Shown: positions 54,126 through 62,758, numbered from the stretch's first letter. The stretch: DNA of 64,000 nucleotides from Marisimplicoccus sp038147335 (GCA_038147335.1 JAYQTK010000002.1:620001-684000), one strand, 5' to 3'. Notes: a model not told the origin generated them from the sequence alone. Translations and numbers: made by a program.

Positions 54126-55174
54126 TGAAAAAAGTACTTTTATTTACAATATTGTCTTTTTCATTATGCTCCGCACAGAACTATTACTTTTATGTTGCAG
54201 CTGAGTCAGATGATACAGTCTCTTTAATTAAGTTTGATGGTAAGCAGGCAGAAGAGTTAGAAAGAATTCCAGTCGGTATGATGAAAACAGAAATTGAAGG
54301 ACCTCATGGTCTAACAGTTGACCCAACAGGAGAATATTGGTACCTTTCTCTAGCTCACGGGAACCCTTATGGTTCACTTGTCAAATACTCAACTAAAACC
54401 AACAAACTTGTAGACAAAACTTTGTTAGGATTATTTCCTGCTTCAATGCAAATTTCGGAACTAACAGGACTCCTTTATTGTGTAAATTTTAATTTGCATG
54501 GAGAGATGAAGCCTAGTTCAGTTTCAGTTGTTGATCCTGAAAGTATGACTGAAATCAAAAAAATTCAGACAGGTGTTATGCCTCATGGCTCTAGATTATC
54601 TCCTAGTGGAAGACATCAGTATTCTGTAGCCATGATGTCTGGCGAATTATTTGAAATTGATGCACTTACTCTTGAGGTTAATAGAGTTTTGAGCTTGGAC
54701 AAGAAAAAAATGAATCATCAAGGCATGATGCATCATTCTATGGTTCAACCAACATGGGTTATGCCGGATCCAAATGGACAAAAACTTTACATTGCAGGCA
54801 ACGGCTCCGACGAAATTATTGAGGTTGACATTAATGATTGGAGCATCACTAACAGAATAGAAACTGGGAAGGGGCCATATAATGTTGACGTTTCTCCAAA
54901 TGGAAAATATTTGATTGCAACATTAAAGGGTGAAGGAAAAACTGCAATTTGGGAGCTTGGCAAGAAAAGAAAATCTTTAATTTCAAATACTTCCAGCGTC
55001 TCACATGGAGTCGTTATATCTCCAGACAGTAAATATGCTTTTGTATCGGTTGAGGGAAAAGGAGGAGAGCCAGGTCTTGTAGATGTAATAGATATTAAAA
55101 AGTCAAAAATTGTTAGTTCTGTTAATATAGGAAAACAGGCTGGCGGTATTGCCTTCTGGAAGCTTGAGCAATAA
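54125..55174 (+). CDS. Secreted YncE-like beta-propeller protein
   Basis: 349 residues with a signal peptide (1-18, ending CSAQ). It has seven-bladed YncE/cytochrome cd1-type features: GPHGLTVDPTGEYWYLSLAH, MPHGSRLSPSGRHQYSVAMM, QKLYIAGNGSDEIIEVD, GPYNVDVSPNGKYLIATLKG and SHGVVISPDSKYAFVSVEG. A His/Met-rich stretch MNHQGMMHHSMVQPTWVMPD could bind a metal such as copper. It shares an ATGA-type overlap with the LVIVD gene, so the two products probably act together outside the cell. Confidence 0.82.
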   Translation: MKKVLLFTILSFSLCSAQNYYFYVAAESDDTVSLIKFDGKQAEELERIPVGMMKTEIEGPHGLTVDPTGEYWYLSLAHGNPYGSLVKYSTKTNKLVDKTLLGLFPASMQISELTGLLYCVNFNLHGEMKPSSVSVVDPESMTEIKKIQTGVMPHGSRLSPSGRHQYSVAMMSGELFEIDALTLEVNRVLSLDKKKMNHQGMMHHSMVQPTWVMPDPNGQKLYIAGNGSDEIIEVDINDWSITNRIETGKGPYNVDVSPNGKYLIATLKGEGKTAIWELGKKRKSLISNTSSVSHGVVISPDSKYAFVSVEGKGGEPGLVDVIDIKKSKIVSSVNIGKQAGGIAFWKLEQ

Positions 55175-55186
55175 CAATATACATAG

Positions 55187-56398
55187 ATGATTAATTCCTC
55201 ACAAATAAGAGACTTTTTTCCTTCTATAGGGAGAGTTGATCATAATAATAATCAAATAGTTTACTTAGATGGTCCAGGGGGAACACAAGTTCCAATCCAA
55301 GTAATTGAAGCCATTTCACAATATTATATTAGATCAAATGCTAACACTCATGGTGAGTTTATAACTAGCCAAGAGACTGATAAAGTGATGGATGATTTAA
55401 GGCTAAAAATGTCTGAATTTCTTGGATCAGACAGCCCAGATACAATTTCTATTGGTCAAAACATGACGTCTTTAAACTACAGTCTTGCTAGAGCTTTAGC
55501 TAAAAAATTTAATTCAGGAGATGAGGTTATTATAACTGAATTAGATCATGAGGCTAATAGGGGGCCGTGGAGAGTTCTTGAGGAGGTAGGAATTAAATTA
55601 ATTGAGGTAAGCCTTCTTCAAAATGGGGCACTTGATTATGAAGATTTTAGAAATAAGATTAATGATAAAACAGTAATGGTTTGTATGGGGATGTCTTCAA
55701 ATGCCCTTGGAACGCTTAATGACTTTGTAGCTGTTAAATCTTTTCTTCCACAAAACTGTTTGTTCCTGCTTGATGCTGTTCACTATGCTCCTCATTTCTC
55801 AATCAATGTAAAAGAGCTTGGATGTGACTTTCTACTATGTTCTGCATATAAATTTTATGGCCCACATGTAGGCTTTTTATATTCCAAACCAGGGTTATTA
55901 GAACAACTAGAAACAGATCGCTTGGTGGTTCAAGATCAGAAGGCGCCCTATATAATTGAGACAGGCACTCTCAATCACGCCGCTTGTGCAGGAGTCTCAG
56001 CTGCAATTGACTTTATTGCTAATATTGGAGAAGGAAATTCTTTTAGAGATAAATTAATAGATGCATTTTCTAAAATAAGTAGCCATGAATTTGCACTTGC
56101 CAAACATCTATATGAATCTATAAATAGTTTAAATAAGGTTAATGTCGTTGGTAAAGATTTTTCAGATACCAAAAGAACACCAACTGTATCATTTGTTCAC
56201 TCTGATTATACGCCTCAAGAAATATGTAAGGCTCTTGCCTCTGAAAATATATGTGCTTGGGACGGACACTTCTATGCTTTGAAAGCTATCCAGCAACTTG
56301 GGCTTGAAGAAAGGGGTGGGGTAACTAGGCTCGGAATTTCTATATATAACACAAAGGAAGAAGTTGAAAGAGTGGTCTCGGTTATTTCAAAATTATAG
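55187..56398 (+). CDS. PLP-dependent class V aminotransferase (cysteine desulfurase-like)
   Basis: 403 residues. Features: VYLDGPGGTQVPIQVIEAIS at the start, SIGQNMTSLNYSLARAL, ITELDHEANRGPWRVL and the PLP lysine in LLCSAYKFYGPHVGFLYSKP (~225). It matches the TIGR01976-type subgroup of desulfurase-like proteins more than IscS or SufS. The usual active-site cysteine loop was not identified, so desulfurase activity is uncertain. It follows the propeller pair by 12 nt and may belong to the same transcript. Confidence 0.82.
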   Translation: MINSSQIRDFFPSIGRVDHNNNQIVYLDGPGGTQVPIQVIEAISQYYIRSNANTHGEFITSQETDKVMDDLRLKMSEFLGSDSPDTISIGQNMTSLNYSLARALAKKFNSGDEVIITELDHEANRGPWRVLEEVGIKLIEVSLLQNGALDYEDFRNKINDKTVMVCMGMSSNALGTLNDFVAVKSFLPQNCLFLLDAVHYAPHFSINVKELGCDFLLCSAYKFYGPHVGFLYSKPGLLEQLETDRLVVQDQKAPYIIETGTLNHAACAGVSAAIDFIANIGEGNSFRDKLIDAFSKISSHEFALAKHLYESINSLNKVNVVGKDFSDTKRTPTVSFVHSDYTPQEICKALASENICAWDGHFYALKAIQQLGLEERGGVTRLGISIYNTKEEVERVVSVISKL

Positions 56399-56401
56399 AC
56401 T

Positions 56402-57343
56402 CTAAACTTGTAGTTTTTTTCTCATCCATTTGTCGAAAATCATAAACACATCTTTGCTTGCGTAATTTAAATCCTGAATATTTAAATATTTGACTTCTTT
56501 TGTATCATCCAGTTTTTCTAGAATTGAAACAATCTGATTGCTGTTAAGGTTCTGTGTTTGCTTAACTTCTTTTAATTCTTTGACCCCTTTTATTACTGCC
56601 CTGTTTTCTTTAATTAATAAATGCCAACAAAGACTATATGGCATAAACTGTTCAGAATTTCGAAACTTATATTTAATCTGATCTATTAGAGCTTCAGGAT
56701 TTGTATTGTAAAACTCTTTAATTAATGACTTAATTTGAGGCCTTGGAGTATGATATGACTTAAAATATTCTTTTTTAAACCCACTTATTTTTCCTGCCTT
56801 TGATTGTGAGGCATTAAAGCTTGGTCTTGCTCCGATAATTTTTTTAAATTTTTCTGATACAATCTTAATCGGATTTACGCTATAGCTTTTAGCCCAATTA
56901 CCCATTAACACCACCTTGTCTTTTACAAACCAATCTTCCTCATGAATTTTGTTTATTAAAAAAACATCGTCATTAAAATAAACGAACATTTCTGAAAGAC
57001 CTTCTATTCTGTGAAGCACAGCATCAATTGATCTAATATTAAATGTTGGTAAATACTTTTCATAACCTTTAAAAATTTCTTTGTGGTCAACTAGTTTAAC
57101 TTTCTTGCTCAATATAAGATCTTCCAGACCGCTAAAACTTGGTTTTTGATTGTCTGTAATTATAAATATTCTTCTTACAAATGGTGCAAATTTTAAAATA
57201 GATTTTACACAGTATTCAATTTCATTAGCCTGTAAATACTGCTTTTTATAGTTAGTTGGCGTGGTTAAATGTTTTTCTAATCTCTTTTTATACTCTTTAT
57301 CAGATCCGTCAACCCAAGTAATAACTGCGTCTATGCTTCTCAT
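56402..57343 (-). CDS. Stealth-type sugar-phosphate transferase
   Basis: 313 residues with the Stealth conserved regions: CR1 IDAVITWVDGSD (~4-15); CR2 from KFAPFVRRIFIITDNQKPSF to YLPTFNIRSIDAVLHRIEGL and MFVYFNDDVFLIN; and a later SFNASQSKAG / HTPRPQIKSL region. Family members such as capsule synthases and GlcNAc-1-phosphotransferase subunits move hexose-1-phosphate from a nucleotide sugar. It begins on the base after the stop of the XRE regulator gene, so it is the second gene of a two-gene regulated operon. Confidence 0.88.
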   Translation of the reverse strand: MRSIDAVITWVDGSDKEYKKRLEKHLTTPTNYKKQYLQANEIEYCVKSILKFAPFVRRIFIITDNQKPSFSGLEDLILSKKVKLVDHKEIFKGYEKYLPTFNIRSIDAVLHRIEGLSEMFVYFNDDVFLINKIHEEDWFVKDKVVLMGNWAKSYSVNPIKIVSEKFKKIIGARPSFNASQSKAGKISGFKKEYFKSYHTPRPQIKSLIKEFYNTNPEALIDQIKYKFRNSEQFMPYSLCWHLLIKENRAVIKGVKELKEVKQTQNLNSNQIVSILEKLDDTKEVKYLNIQDLNYASKDVFMIFDKWMRKKLQV

Positions 57344-57538
57344 TTAAACAAAATAAAAGAGTTTGTCAATGCTAACTTCAAGTGAAGAAGAAATCTTCAA
57401 TGCAACATCAAGTCCTGGAATGAATTTGTTTTTTTCAATTGAAATAATAGTCTGTCTGCTAACACCTGTCTTTGAAGCTAAATCTTCTTGTGTTAAGCCT
57501 CTACCTTTTCTATAATCTTTTACCCTATTAACTAGCAT
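57344..57538 (-). CDS. Small XRE-family helix-turn-helix regulator
   Basis: 64 residues, almost entirely the DNA-binding domain: VKDYRKGRGLTQEDLASKTG then VSRQTIISIEKNKFIPGLDV (recognition helix ~27-37) and LEVSIDKLFYF. It is a single-domain repressor type that usually controls its own operon. Four TGTAAA-N6-TTTACA-like inverted repeats lie directly upstream, the first covering its start codon. The gene joins the Stealth gene without a gap, an unusual partner, as such regulators more often precede small membrane proteins. Confidence 0.9.
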   Translation of the reverse strand: MLVNRVKDYRKGRGLTQEDLASKTGVSRQTIISIEKNKFIPGLDVALKISSSLEVSIDKLFYFV

Positions 57539-57664
57539 TTGTAAAATAAACTTTACAAATATAATAAATTTTTGTAAAACAAACTTTACATATTGTGTTA
57601 ATTAATTAATATGTAAAATAACTTTACTTTACCCATTCATTATTATTGTTAAGTATACTTTACA
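57538..57664. promoter_or_regulatory. Four-site operator array upstream of the XRE regulator
   Basis: Site 1 (57538-57559): TTTGTAAA-N6-TTTACAAA, perfect 8-bp arms, overlapping the start codon. Site 2 (57573-57590): TGTAAA-N6-TTTACA. Site 3 (57612-57628): TGTAAA-N5-TTTACT, imperfect. Site 4 (57647-57664): TGTTAA-N6-TTTACA. Centres are 33-39 bp apart, about three to three and a half helical turns. This looks like cooperative binding by a dimeric repressor, presumably the XRE protein. Site 4 is ~100 bp from the divergent YceI gene, which may share control. Confidence 0.7.
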
Positions 57665-57766
57665 TTTATCTGTTTTTTCAATACTGTTAAATAATAATTA
57701 AAACTAAGCTGTTTATTCTTCACGAATTTTCATTTTTCTCTTTTTTAGTTACAAAATTTTAATCAA

Positions 57767-58474
57767 ATGAAGTTACTTTTTATTAACAAGTTACAATTTG
57801 TTTTTAATGTTAATCAAAACTACTTCTTTATTAGTTTTCATGTAATATTAATCCAAACCAATCTAGTAGTTTCATTCACTTTTTTAATGTTAATCGTATT
57901 AGCCTCATGTAATACAAATCCAAACCAATCTAGTAATCAGCAAGCACAGGGTGTTGCAACAGCTGACAATATTTATAATATAGATAATACACAGAGCCAA
58001 ATTACTTGGACAGGTAGAGAAGTATCGACAAGTTCTCACTATGGAACATTAGATTTTGTTTCTGGTACTTTTGAGATTTCTAATGGTTCAATTGTAAATG
58101 GCCAGTTTATTGTTGATATGACTTCAATAAATAATCAAGACATGGAAGGAGATAGCAAAGCAAGATTAGAAGGTCATTTAAAATCAGATGACTTTTTTTC
58201 TGTAGAATCTTATCCTACAGCAGCTATATCAATTAACAGTTCTGAATTAATATCAGATGGTAAATGGAATGTCTTAGCAGATTTATCTATCAAAGGGTTT
58301 ACACACCCAGTTAATTTTGAGATGATAAGCTCAGAAGATGGTTGGTCTGCAAATCTTGTATTTGATAGGTCAAAATATGATGTAAGGTTTAGATCAGGAT
58401 CGTTTTTTGAAAATCTTGGTGATAAACTTATATATGATGATATCGAATTATCTATTAACTTAACAACTTTATAA
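57767..58474 (+). CDS. YceI-family lipoprotein
   Basis: 235 residues as read. The C-terminal ~170 are a YceI lipocalin-like domain: YNIDNTQSQITWTGREVSTS, HYGTLDFVSGTFEIS, DMTSINNQDMEGDSKARLEGHLKSDDFF and SIKGFTHPVNFEM. YceI proteins bind polyprenoid or similar amphiphiles in the periplasm. The lipobox LASC falls at residue ~48, far later than usual, because the 5' end contains a partial tandem duplication (57801-57936). The true start is uncertain: the ATG at 57887 would give too short a signal. The mini-CDGSH gene follows after 1 nt. Confidence 0.85.
   Translation: MKLLFINKLQFVFNVNQNYFFISFHVILIQTNLVVSFTFLMLIVLASCNTNPNQSSNQQAQGVATADNIYNIDNTQSQITWTGREVSTSSHYGTLDFVSGTFEISNGSIVNGQFIVDMTSINNQDMEGDSKARLEGHLKSDDFFSVESYPTAAISINSSELISDGKWNVLADLSIKGFTHPVNFEMISSEDGWSANLVFDRSKYDVRFRSGSFFENLGDKLIYDDIELSINLTTL
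57801..57936 (+). repeat. Imperfect tandem duplication inside the YceI 5' region
   Basis: TTTTTAATGTTAATC occurs at 57801 and 57881, followed in both copies by a TTAG..TCATGTAATA segment and then ATCCAAACCAATCTAGTA (copy A ends ~57868, copy B ~57935). The offset is 80 bp for the first block, not a multiple of three, so copy A is read in another frame. Only copy B encodes the lipobox. Confidence 0.8.
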
Positions 58475-58475
58475 T

Positions 58476-58559
58476 ATGAATTCAGAAAGATCAAAATGTG
58501 GATGTGGAAACACTAAGGACCCAGATGGGTTTTGTGATGGTTCACATAGAAACAAATAA
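58476..58559 (+). CDS. 27-residue CDGSH-type iron-sulfur mini-protein
   Basis: The ORF reads MNSERSKCGCGNTKDPDGFC followed by DGSHRNK. It carries all four ligands of a CDGSH [2Fe-2S] site in order: C-x-C, then C-D-G-S-H with the His ligand. The spacing T-x2-P-x3-C is one residue longer than the usual S/T-x3-P-x-C. At 27 residues there is little besides the motif. It starts 1 nt after the YceI stop, and its TAA overlaps the ATG of the FMN reductase gene (TAATG), so all three are probably translated from one message. Confidence 0.75.
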   Translation: MNSERSKCGCGNTKDPDGFCDGSHRNK

Positions 58560-59095
58560 TGAGTAAAATTTTAGCTTTTGGTGCGTCGTCATCAAACAAC
58601 TCAATAAACAAGAAACTTGCCTCTTTTGTAGCAAATAAAATAGCTCCTCAAGAGGCAATTCTTATTGATTTAAATGACTATGAGATGCCAATTTATAGTG
58701 ATGATAGAAAAAAAGTGGATGGTATTCCTGATAAAGCATATGAATTTAAAAACCTTATTAAAGATTCAGATGGAATAGTTATATCACTTGCAGAACATAA
58801 TGGATCATACACTGCTGCATTTAAAAATATTTATGATTGGATATCTGTAATCGAAGAAATTGTTTGGAATTACAAACCTATTTTCCTTCTTTCAGCATCC
58901 AATGGATCAAGAGGAGGTAAATCAGTTATGAGTGCTGCTTTGTCAAGATTTTCTTTACAGAGTAAATTTGACATACCAAACTTCAGCTTGCCCAAATTTG
59001 AAGAAAACTTTTCTGATAAAGAAGGGATAACAAATAAAAAACTATTGGGTTTATTAGAAGAGCAAATTAAAATCTTCTTACAACAAATTAATTAG
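58559..59095 (+). CDS. NADPH-dependent FMN reductase family protein
   Basis: 178 residues with a flavodoxin-like fold: MSKILAFGASSSNNSINKKLA (phosphate-binding loop), DLNDYEMPIYSDD (~42-54), GIVISLAEHNGSYTAAFKNIYDWIS (~77-101) and PIFLLSASNGSRGGKSVM. Such enzymes reduce flavins or quinones using NAD(P)H. Coupling to the mini-CDGSH gene suggests electron transfer between them. The 3' end overlaps the convergent broken methyltransferase gene by 8 nt. Confidence 0.87.
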   Translation: MSKILAFGASSSNNSINKKLASFVANKIAPQEAILIDLNDYEMPIYSDDRKKVDGIPDKAYEFKNLIKDSDGIVISLAEHNGSYTAAFKNIYDWISVIEEIVWNYKPIFLLSASNGSRGGKSVMSAALSRFSLQSKFDIPNFSLPKFEENFSDKEGITNKKLLGLLEEQIKIFLQQIN

Positions 59096-59697
59096 TACCA
59101 GTAACAATTAAGGTCCCTCCCCATTCTTTATCTTGTCCATTTCGCCAGGATTTAACGTTTTTTAAACCTGCCTTTTCAAAAAAACCTTTCCATTCTTTTT
59201 CAGAATGAAGCTTCATAATAGTAATGCAACACTCTTGAGGCCATGAATGAGAAGCTTTATTTTCATAATAAAAATCAATCCCCATAATAAGTCTACCCTC
59301 TTTTTTTATCCAGTTTTTCGTTATATGATTGATAAGAAGTGCAGGATCTTCAAAATAATAGAATACCTCCATGGAATGAACAATATCAACTTTTTTTGAA
59401 GGAATCCAATTAAGTAAATCTTCACAATAATATTGATTTTTATTATCAAGCTCTCTTTGCTTTGGTTATCATATTTGAAGAGCCATCAACACCAATAGCA
59501 AAAGAACACTTATCATCATTAGACGTGTGTCGAATTACCCACCCATTTCCACATCCAGCATCAATTAAAGAATATTCTGATAATCCATTACATGCAAAAT
59601 CAAGCATATTCATTACTGAGTCATAATGATGCTTTTCCATACCCTCATCTTTTCCATTTTGAGCCCACTCACTAAAAACATTTATTGGTGTATCCAT
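59088..59697 (-). pseudogene. SAM-dependent methyltransferase, frameshifted
   Basis: The N-terminal part (59697-59446) has motif I YSLIDAGCGNGWVIRH and ends MITKAKRA. The rest continues in another frame: ELDNKNQYYCEDLLNW, VDIVHSMEVFYYF and a C-terminal half ending GGTLIVTGTN. The break falls in AGAGAG near 59450. Restoring two bases (one more GA) would give a single ~203-residue enzyme. It is either a recent pseudogene or a consensus error. The family is UbiE-like, substrate unknown. Confidence 0.8.
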
Positions 59698-59763
59698 TAA
59701 TTTACTTCAATTAAACTGTGTGATATACTAGAGTCACATAGGTTAACAATATACAAATTAGAG

Positions 59764-60180
59764 TTATTCAAATCGTCTATCTGAGTCGTAGACCTGATCA
59801 TTAATTAATTCGTTAACAAAGTTTGGAATTGTATTACTATGCCCAACAACAAGAACTACCTCACCTTCATTTGATGAAATAAAATCCTTATAATCAATAT
59901 TGGAAGGAGAATATAAAATTGCAGTTAAACCAATTTCCTCTTCAATTGGTTTAACGGTCTCAAGAGTTCTCTTATAATTTGTTGAATATATTTTTGAAAT
60001 GTCTTTATCGATAAAATATTCTTTCCAATTTAAGGCTCTAATAATTCCCTTTTCATTTAAAGCAGGATCTCTATCAGATTTATTTGTTCTTACTTTTTCT
60101 GCATGTCTAATTAAATAGAAAGTTGAGCAATCATTTTCAGGAATTGAAAAAGCAAGAAAAATTGTTAAAAGTAGTCTCAC
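59764..60180 (-). CDS. Histidine phosphatase (phosphoglycerate mutase-like) family protein
   Basis: 138 residues from a GTG start. A short signal-like segment (RLLLTIFLAFSIP) precedes the catalytic TFYLIRHAEKVR with the RHG-type motif as RHAE. IYSTNYKRTLETVKPIEEEI and VVLVVGHSNTIPNFV (second catalytic His) complete the site. The size is close to SixA-like or secreted phosphatases. It overlaps the upstream membrane gene by 4 nt. Confidence 0.85.
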   Translation of the reverse strand: MRLLLTIFLAFSIPENDCSTFYLIRHAEKVRTNKSDRDPALNEKGIIRALNWKEYFIDKDISKIYSTNYKRTLETVKPIEEEIGLTAILYSPSNIDYKDFISSNEGEVVLVVGHSNTIPNFVNELINDQVYDSDRRFE

Positions 60181-60899
60181 AGAACTAGTTTCCTCCTACT
60201 TATTGAGTATACCATATAAGCTATTATAAGAATAAAAATTTCCCATAAAAGAATGTAATATGGCCAGTCACCTATTACCAAAGGATTATCTACCTCTGGA
60301 GGTGCATTAACATACATATAGTTAGAATCAAGTAAGAAGTTTATTGGCATAATTATAGCCATTAAGATATTCAGATTAATCCACAGCTTAAACCATGATA
60401 GTCTTGGTAGTTTCATGTCTAGATGAAGAAACATAAAAATTGGTAATGCTATAATTAGACTATGAGAAACATAAAAGTTAAGATAATATCTAATAGTTCC
60501 ATCAAAGTAATTCATCTGAGGTGTAAGAATGGCCATAACCCCACCTATAATTCCTGTATAGTAAACAAATTCAAAAAGTTTATCCTTCTTTTTAATAAAA
60601 GGTAAAACACAACAAATCAAAGATGAAATTCCACATAATTGAATAGGCAAATTATATTGTATATCCCATGTACCTGAAGCAATATAGCCGATATTTTCAG
60701 CAAAAAAGTCAATGATTAAAAGACCACCCATGATATAGGAAATCATCCTCTTTTGACTTTTATTTAAAAATCTGGCTAGAATTAATGGTATAGATATAAA
60801 AGCTAAGGAAAACAAAGACCAAGTAATCCATTCCTGACTCATAAACTCAACAACATAAATAGGGATCGGACTTTCTTGCACTACAATGGTTTTATTCAA
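60177..60899 (-). CDS. YwaF/TIGR02206-type integral membrane protein
   Basis: 240 residues with about seven membrane helices. The central NLPIQLCGISSLICCVLPFI and NYFDGTIRYYLNFYVSHSLIIALPIF with GDWPYYILLWEIFILII recall the TIGR02206/YwaF (TMEM164-like) family, whose members have conserved His and Cys in the membrane. The function is unknown in bacteria. The start is TTG at 60899; an ATG at residue 20 is possible. It is coupled to the phosphatase gene. Confidence 0.75.
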   Translation of the reverse strand: MNKTIVVQESPIPIYVVEFMSQEWITWSLFSLAFISIPLILARFLNKSQKRMISYIMGGLLIIDFFAENIGYIASGTWDIQYNLPIQLCGISSLICCVLPFIKKKDKLFEFVYYTGIIGGVMAILTPQMNYFDGTIRYYLNFYVSHSLIIALPIFMFLHLDMKLPRLSWFKLWINLNILMAIIMPINFLLDSNYMYVNAPPEVDNPLVIGDWPYYILLWEIFILIIAYMVYSISRRKLVL

Positions 60900-60911
60900 A
60901 TGTAAAAAAAA

Positions 60912-61887
60912 TTAAGTAAGGTTAAAATAAAATGAGTCTCTCAATAATTTTAAACTTTTAGGCACTGCAGTGTTAGCATCTTCATTTCCTTCAAACTCAA
61001 GTGAAATATATCCTCTGTAATTATTTTCTCTCATTAGTTTACCTATTGCAGGATAATCAATATTTATCTCATTAAATGCAGGCCATTTAGCACCTCCAAA
61101 ATATGTTTTTGCTTGAATCAAACAAGTATGAGGCGCAAGATCCTTTAACTGTTCTTCCCTATTTTCAAAAAAATTACCAGTATCTAGAGTTACACTAAGC
61201 CAAGGTGAGTTTATTGCATTTACAATTTTCATAACACCTTTCGATGTAAGGCCCTAGCCCCCAATGATTTTCAAGACCTAGAACAACTCCATTTTTCTCT
61301 GCTGTTGGAATACACTCAGCAATCGAGTCAATTACCCATTTAAATCCTTCTTCTTCAGTATAACCCTCTATAACAGGTTCAACACCTTTATTGTCCATCA
61401 AAACATCAAATTCAGACTTTCCTTCTGTTGGCTTAGTAGTTCCCCATCTACCTGTATTTATTCTAATGGTTGGAATGCCAAGTGAATTAGCTATTTCAAT
61501 TTGGTGTTTAGTTAGTTCAATGTTTTCTTGTCTTTTATTTGGATCTGGACTAACAAAACTTTGATGAGTTGAAAGTCCCATCAAATCAAGCCCTGAATCA
61601 AATGCTCTTTTTTTTATTTTCTGTAAGTAACTATTTTCTTCTGACTCCATTTGAATCAATAAGAGCTCTACTCCATCGAACCCAAACTCTGCAGCTTTTT
61701 CTATACAATACTCTATAGGTGTTTCTCTTCCATTGAACTGCCAAAATGAATAGGTTGATACACCAATTGGATTATGTTTTATGTTTTTAAGTTTTTCATT
61801 ATCTGAATTACTATAGTTTACACAACCTGCCAGGGGCGCTGCCAAACCTGCTGTAAATACTGACTTAATTAAAGATCTTCTTTTCAT
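60912..61887 (-). pseudogene. Sugar phosphate isomerase/epimerase-like TIM-barrel protein, frameshifted
   Basis: The N-terminal part has a signal with lipobox-like LAGC (~21) and then GVSTYSFWQF, IEKAAEFGFDGVELLL and VVLGLENHWGLG of the xylose isomerase-like TIM barrel. It then runs out of frame near 61250. The other frame supplies LTSKGVMKIVNAINSPWLSV, DTGNF, TCLIQAKTYF and GYISLEFEGNEDA. One G too many in CTAGGGCC explains the break. Without it the gene encodes ~324 residues. It may be decayed or misread. Confidence 0.82.
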
Positions 61888-61958
61888 GATTTTACAATTT
61901 AGTGATGGGGCCTATCGGTTTTTTCCTTAAATTTAGTTAATTCAAATACAATTTAATC

Positions 61959-62750
61959 ATGAAAATTTTAAAATTAACTTTTGCATTGATGTTTAGCTTA
62001 ATCATTAATGCTCAGTCTGTTATGGATATAACCTACATGGATATTCCTGCGACTGAAATTGGAGAATTCATTGAAGTTCATAAACAATTTACTGATATCA
62101 CAATCGAAGAAGGTAGAGAAATGAACGGTCAATGGGTATACAGACACTGGTATGGATCTGGTGCATCTGTAGTTGTAATGACATATTTTGACTCTGCGGA
62201 ATCTGCTGCTAAAGATGATCCTTGGGAGTATATTCGTAAAAGATGGGAAAACTCTTCAGATGAAGAAAAAAAATCCCTTGAAGCTATGGGATCAAAATAT
62301 GCATCTTTCTTAGATAGACATTCTGATGAGGTTAGAACAATAGATTGGGAAAACTGGTTTATAGCTAATGGTGATGCTATACAAGAAAAAGCGCCTGCAT
62401 GGGACACAAATTGGGTCCTTGTTGTAGGAAGTTATAACTCCTCTGGTAATTGGGGAACCATGGCAAATGCTTACATGGACTGGCAAGTTAAGCCTCAAGT
62501 AGAAGAAGGTGCTATGCTTGCAGGTGGTTATTCTTACCATTTTTCAGGTAGTGGTTCTGATGTTCAGTTTTTTACAGCTTATGCTTCTTTAGTTGAATTT
62601 GCTCAGGCAGCTTCTTCACAGGGAACAGATAATCCAGAAGCTAGAAGTACATTTTGGAGCTTAGTAGAAGGCGGTCATGATGATCAAATATATGTTCATA
62701 TTGGTCATGTTGACGCAAATGGATTTAACCTCGCAGGACCAAATAGATAA
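61959..62750 (+). CDS. Secreted protein of an unrecognised tandem family, member 1
   Basis: 263 residues with a signal peptide (1-19, ending NAQ). No lipobox and no TM segment. Two halves each look like a small alpha/beta (ferredoxin-like, dimeric-barrel) unit: MDITYMDIPATEIGEFIEVH with WVYRHWYGSGASVVVMTYFD, and WVLVVGSYNSSGNWGTMANA with GGYSYHFSGSGSDVQFFTAY. The end has a strongly conserved ARSTFWSLVEGGHDDQIYVH. The next gene is a clear paralogue. No enzyme motif was identified. Confidence 0.75.
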   Translation: MKILKLTFALMFSLIINAQSVMDITYMDIPATEIGEFIEVHKQFTDITIEEGREMNGQWVYRHWYGSGASVVVMTYFDSAESAAKDDPWEYIRKRWENSSDEEKKSLEAMGSKYASFLDRHSDEVRTIDWENWFIANGDAIQEKAPAWDTNWVLVVGSYNSSGNWGTMANAYMDWQVKPQVEEGAMLAGGYSYHFSGSGSDVQFFTAYASLVEFAQAASSQGTDNPEARSTFWSLVEGGHDDQIYVHIGHVDANGFNLAGPNR

Positions 62751-62758
62751 GAAATATT

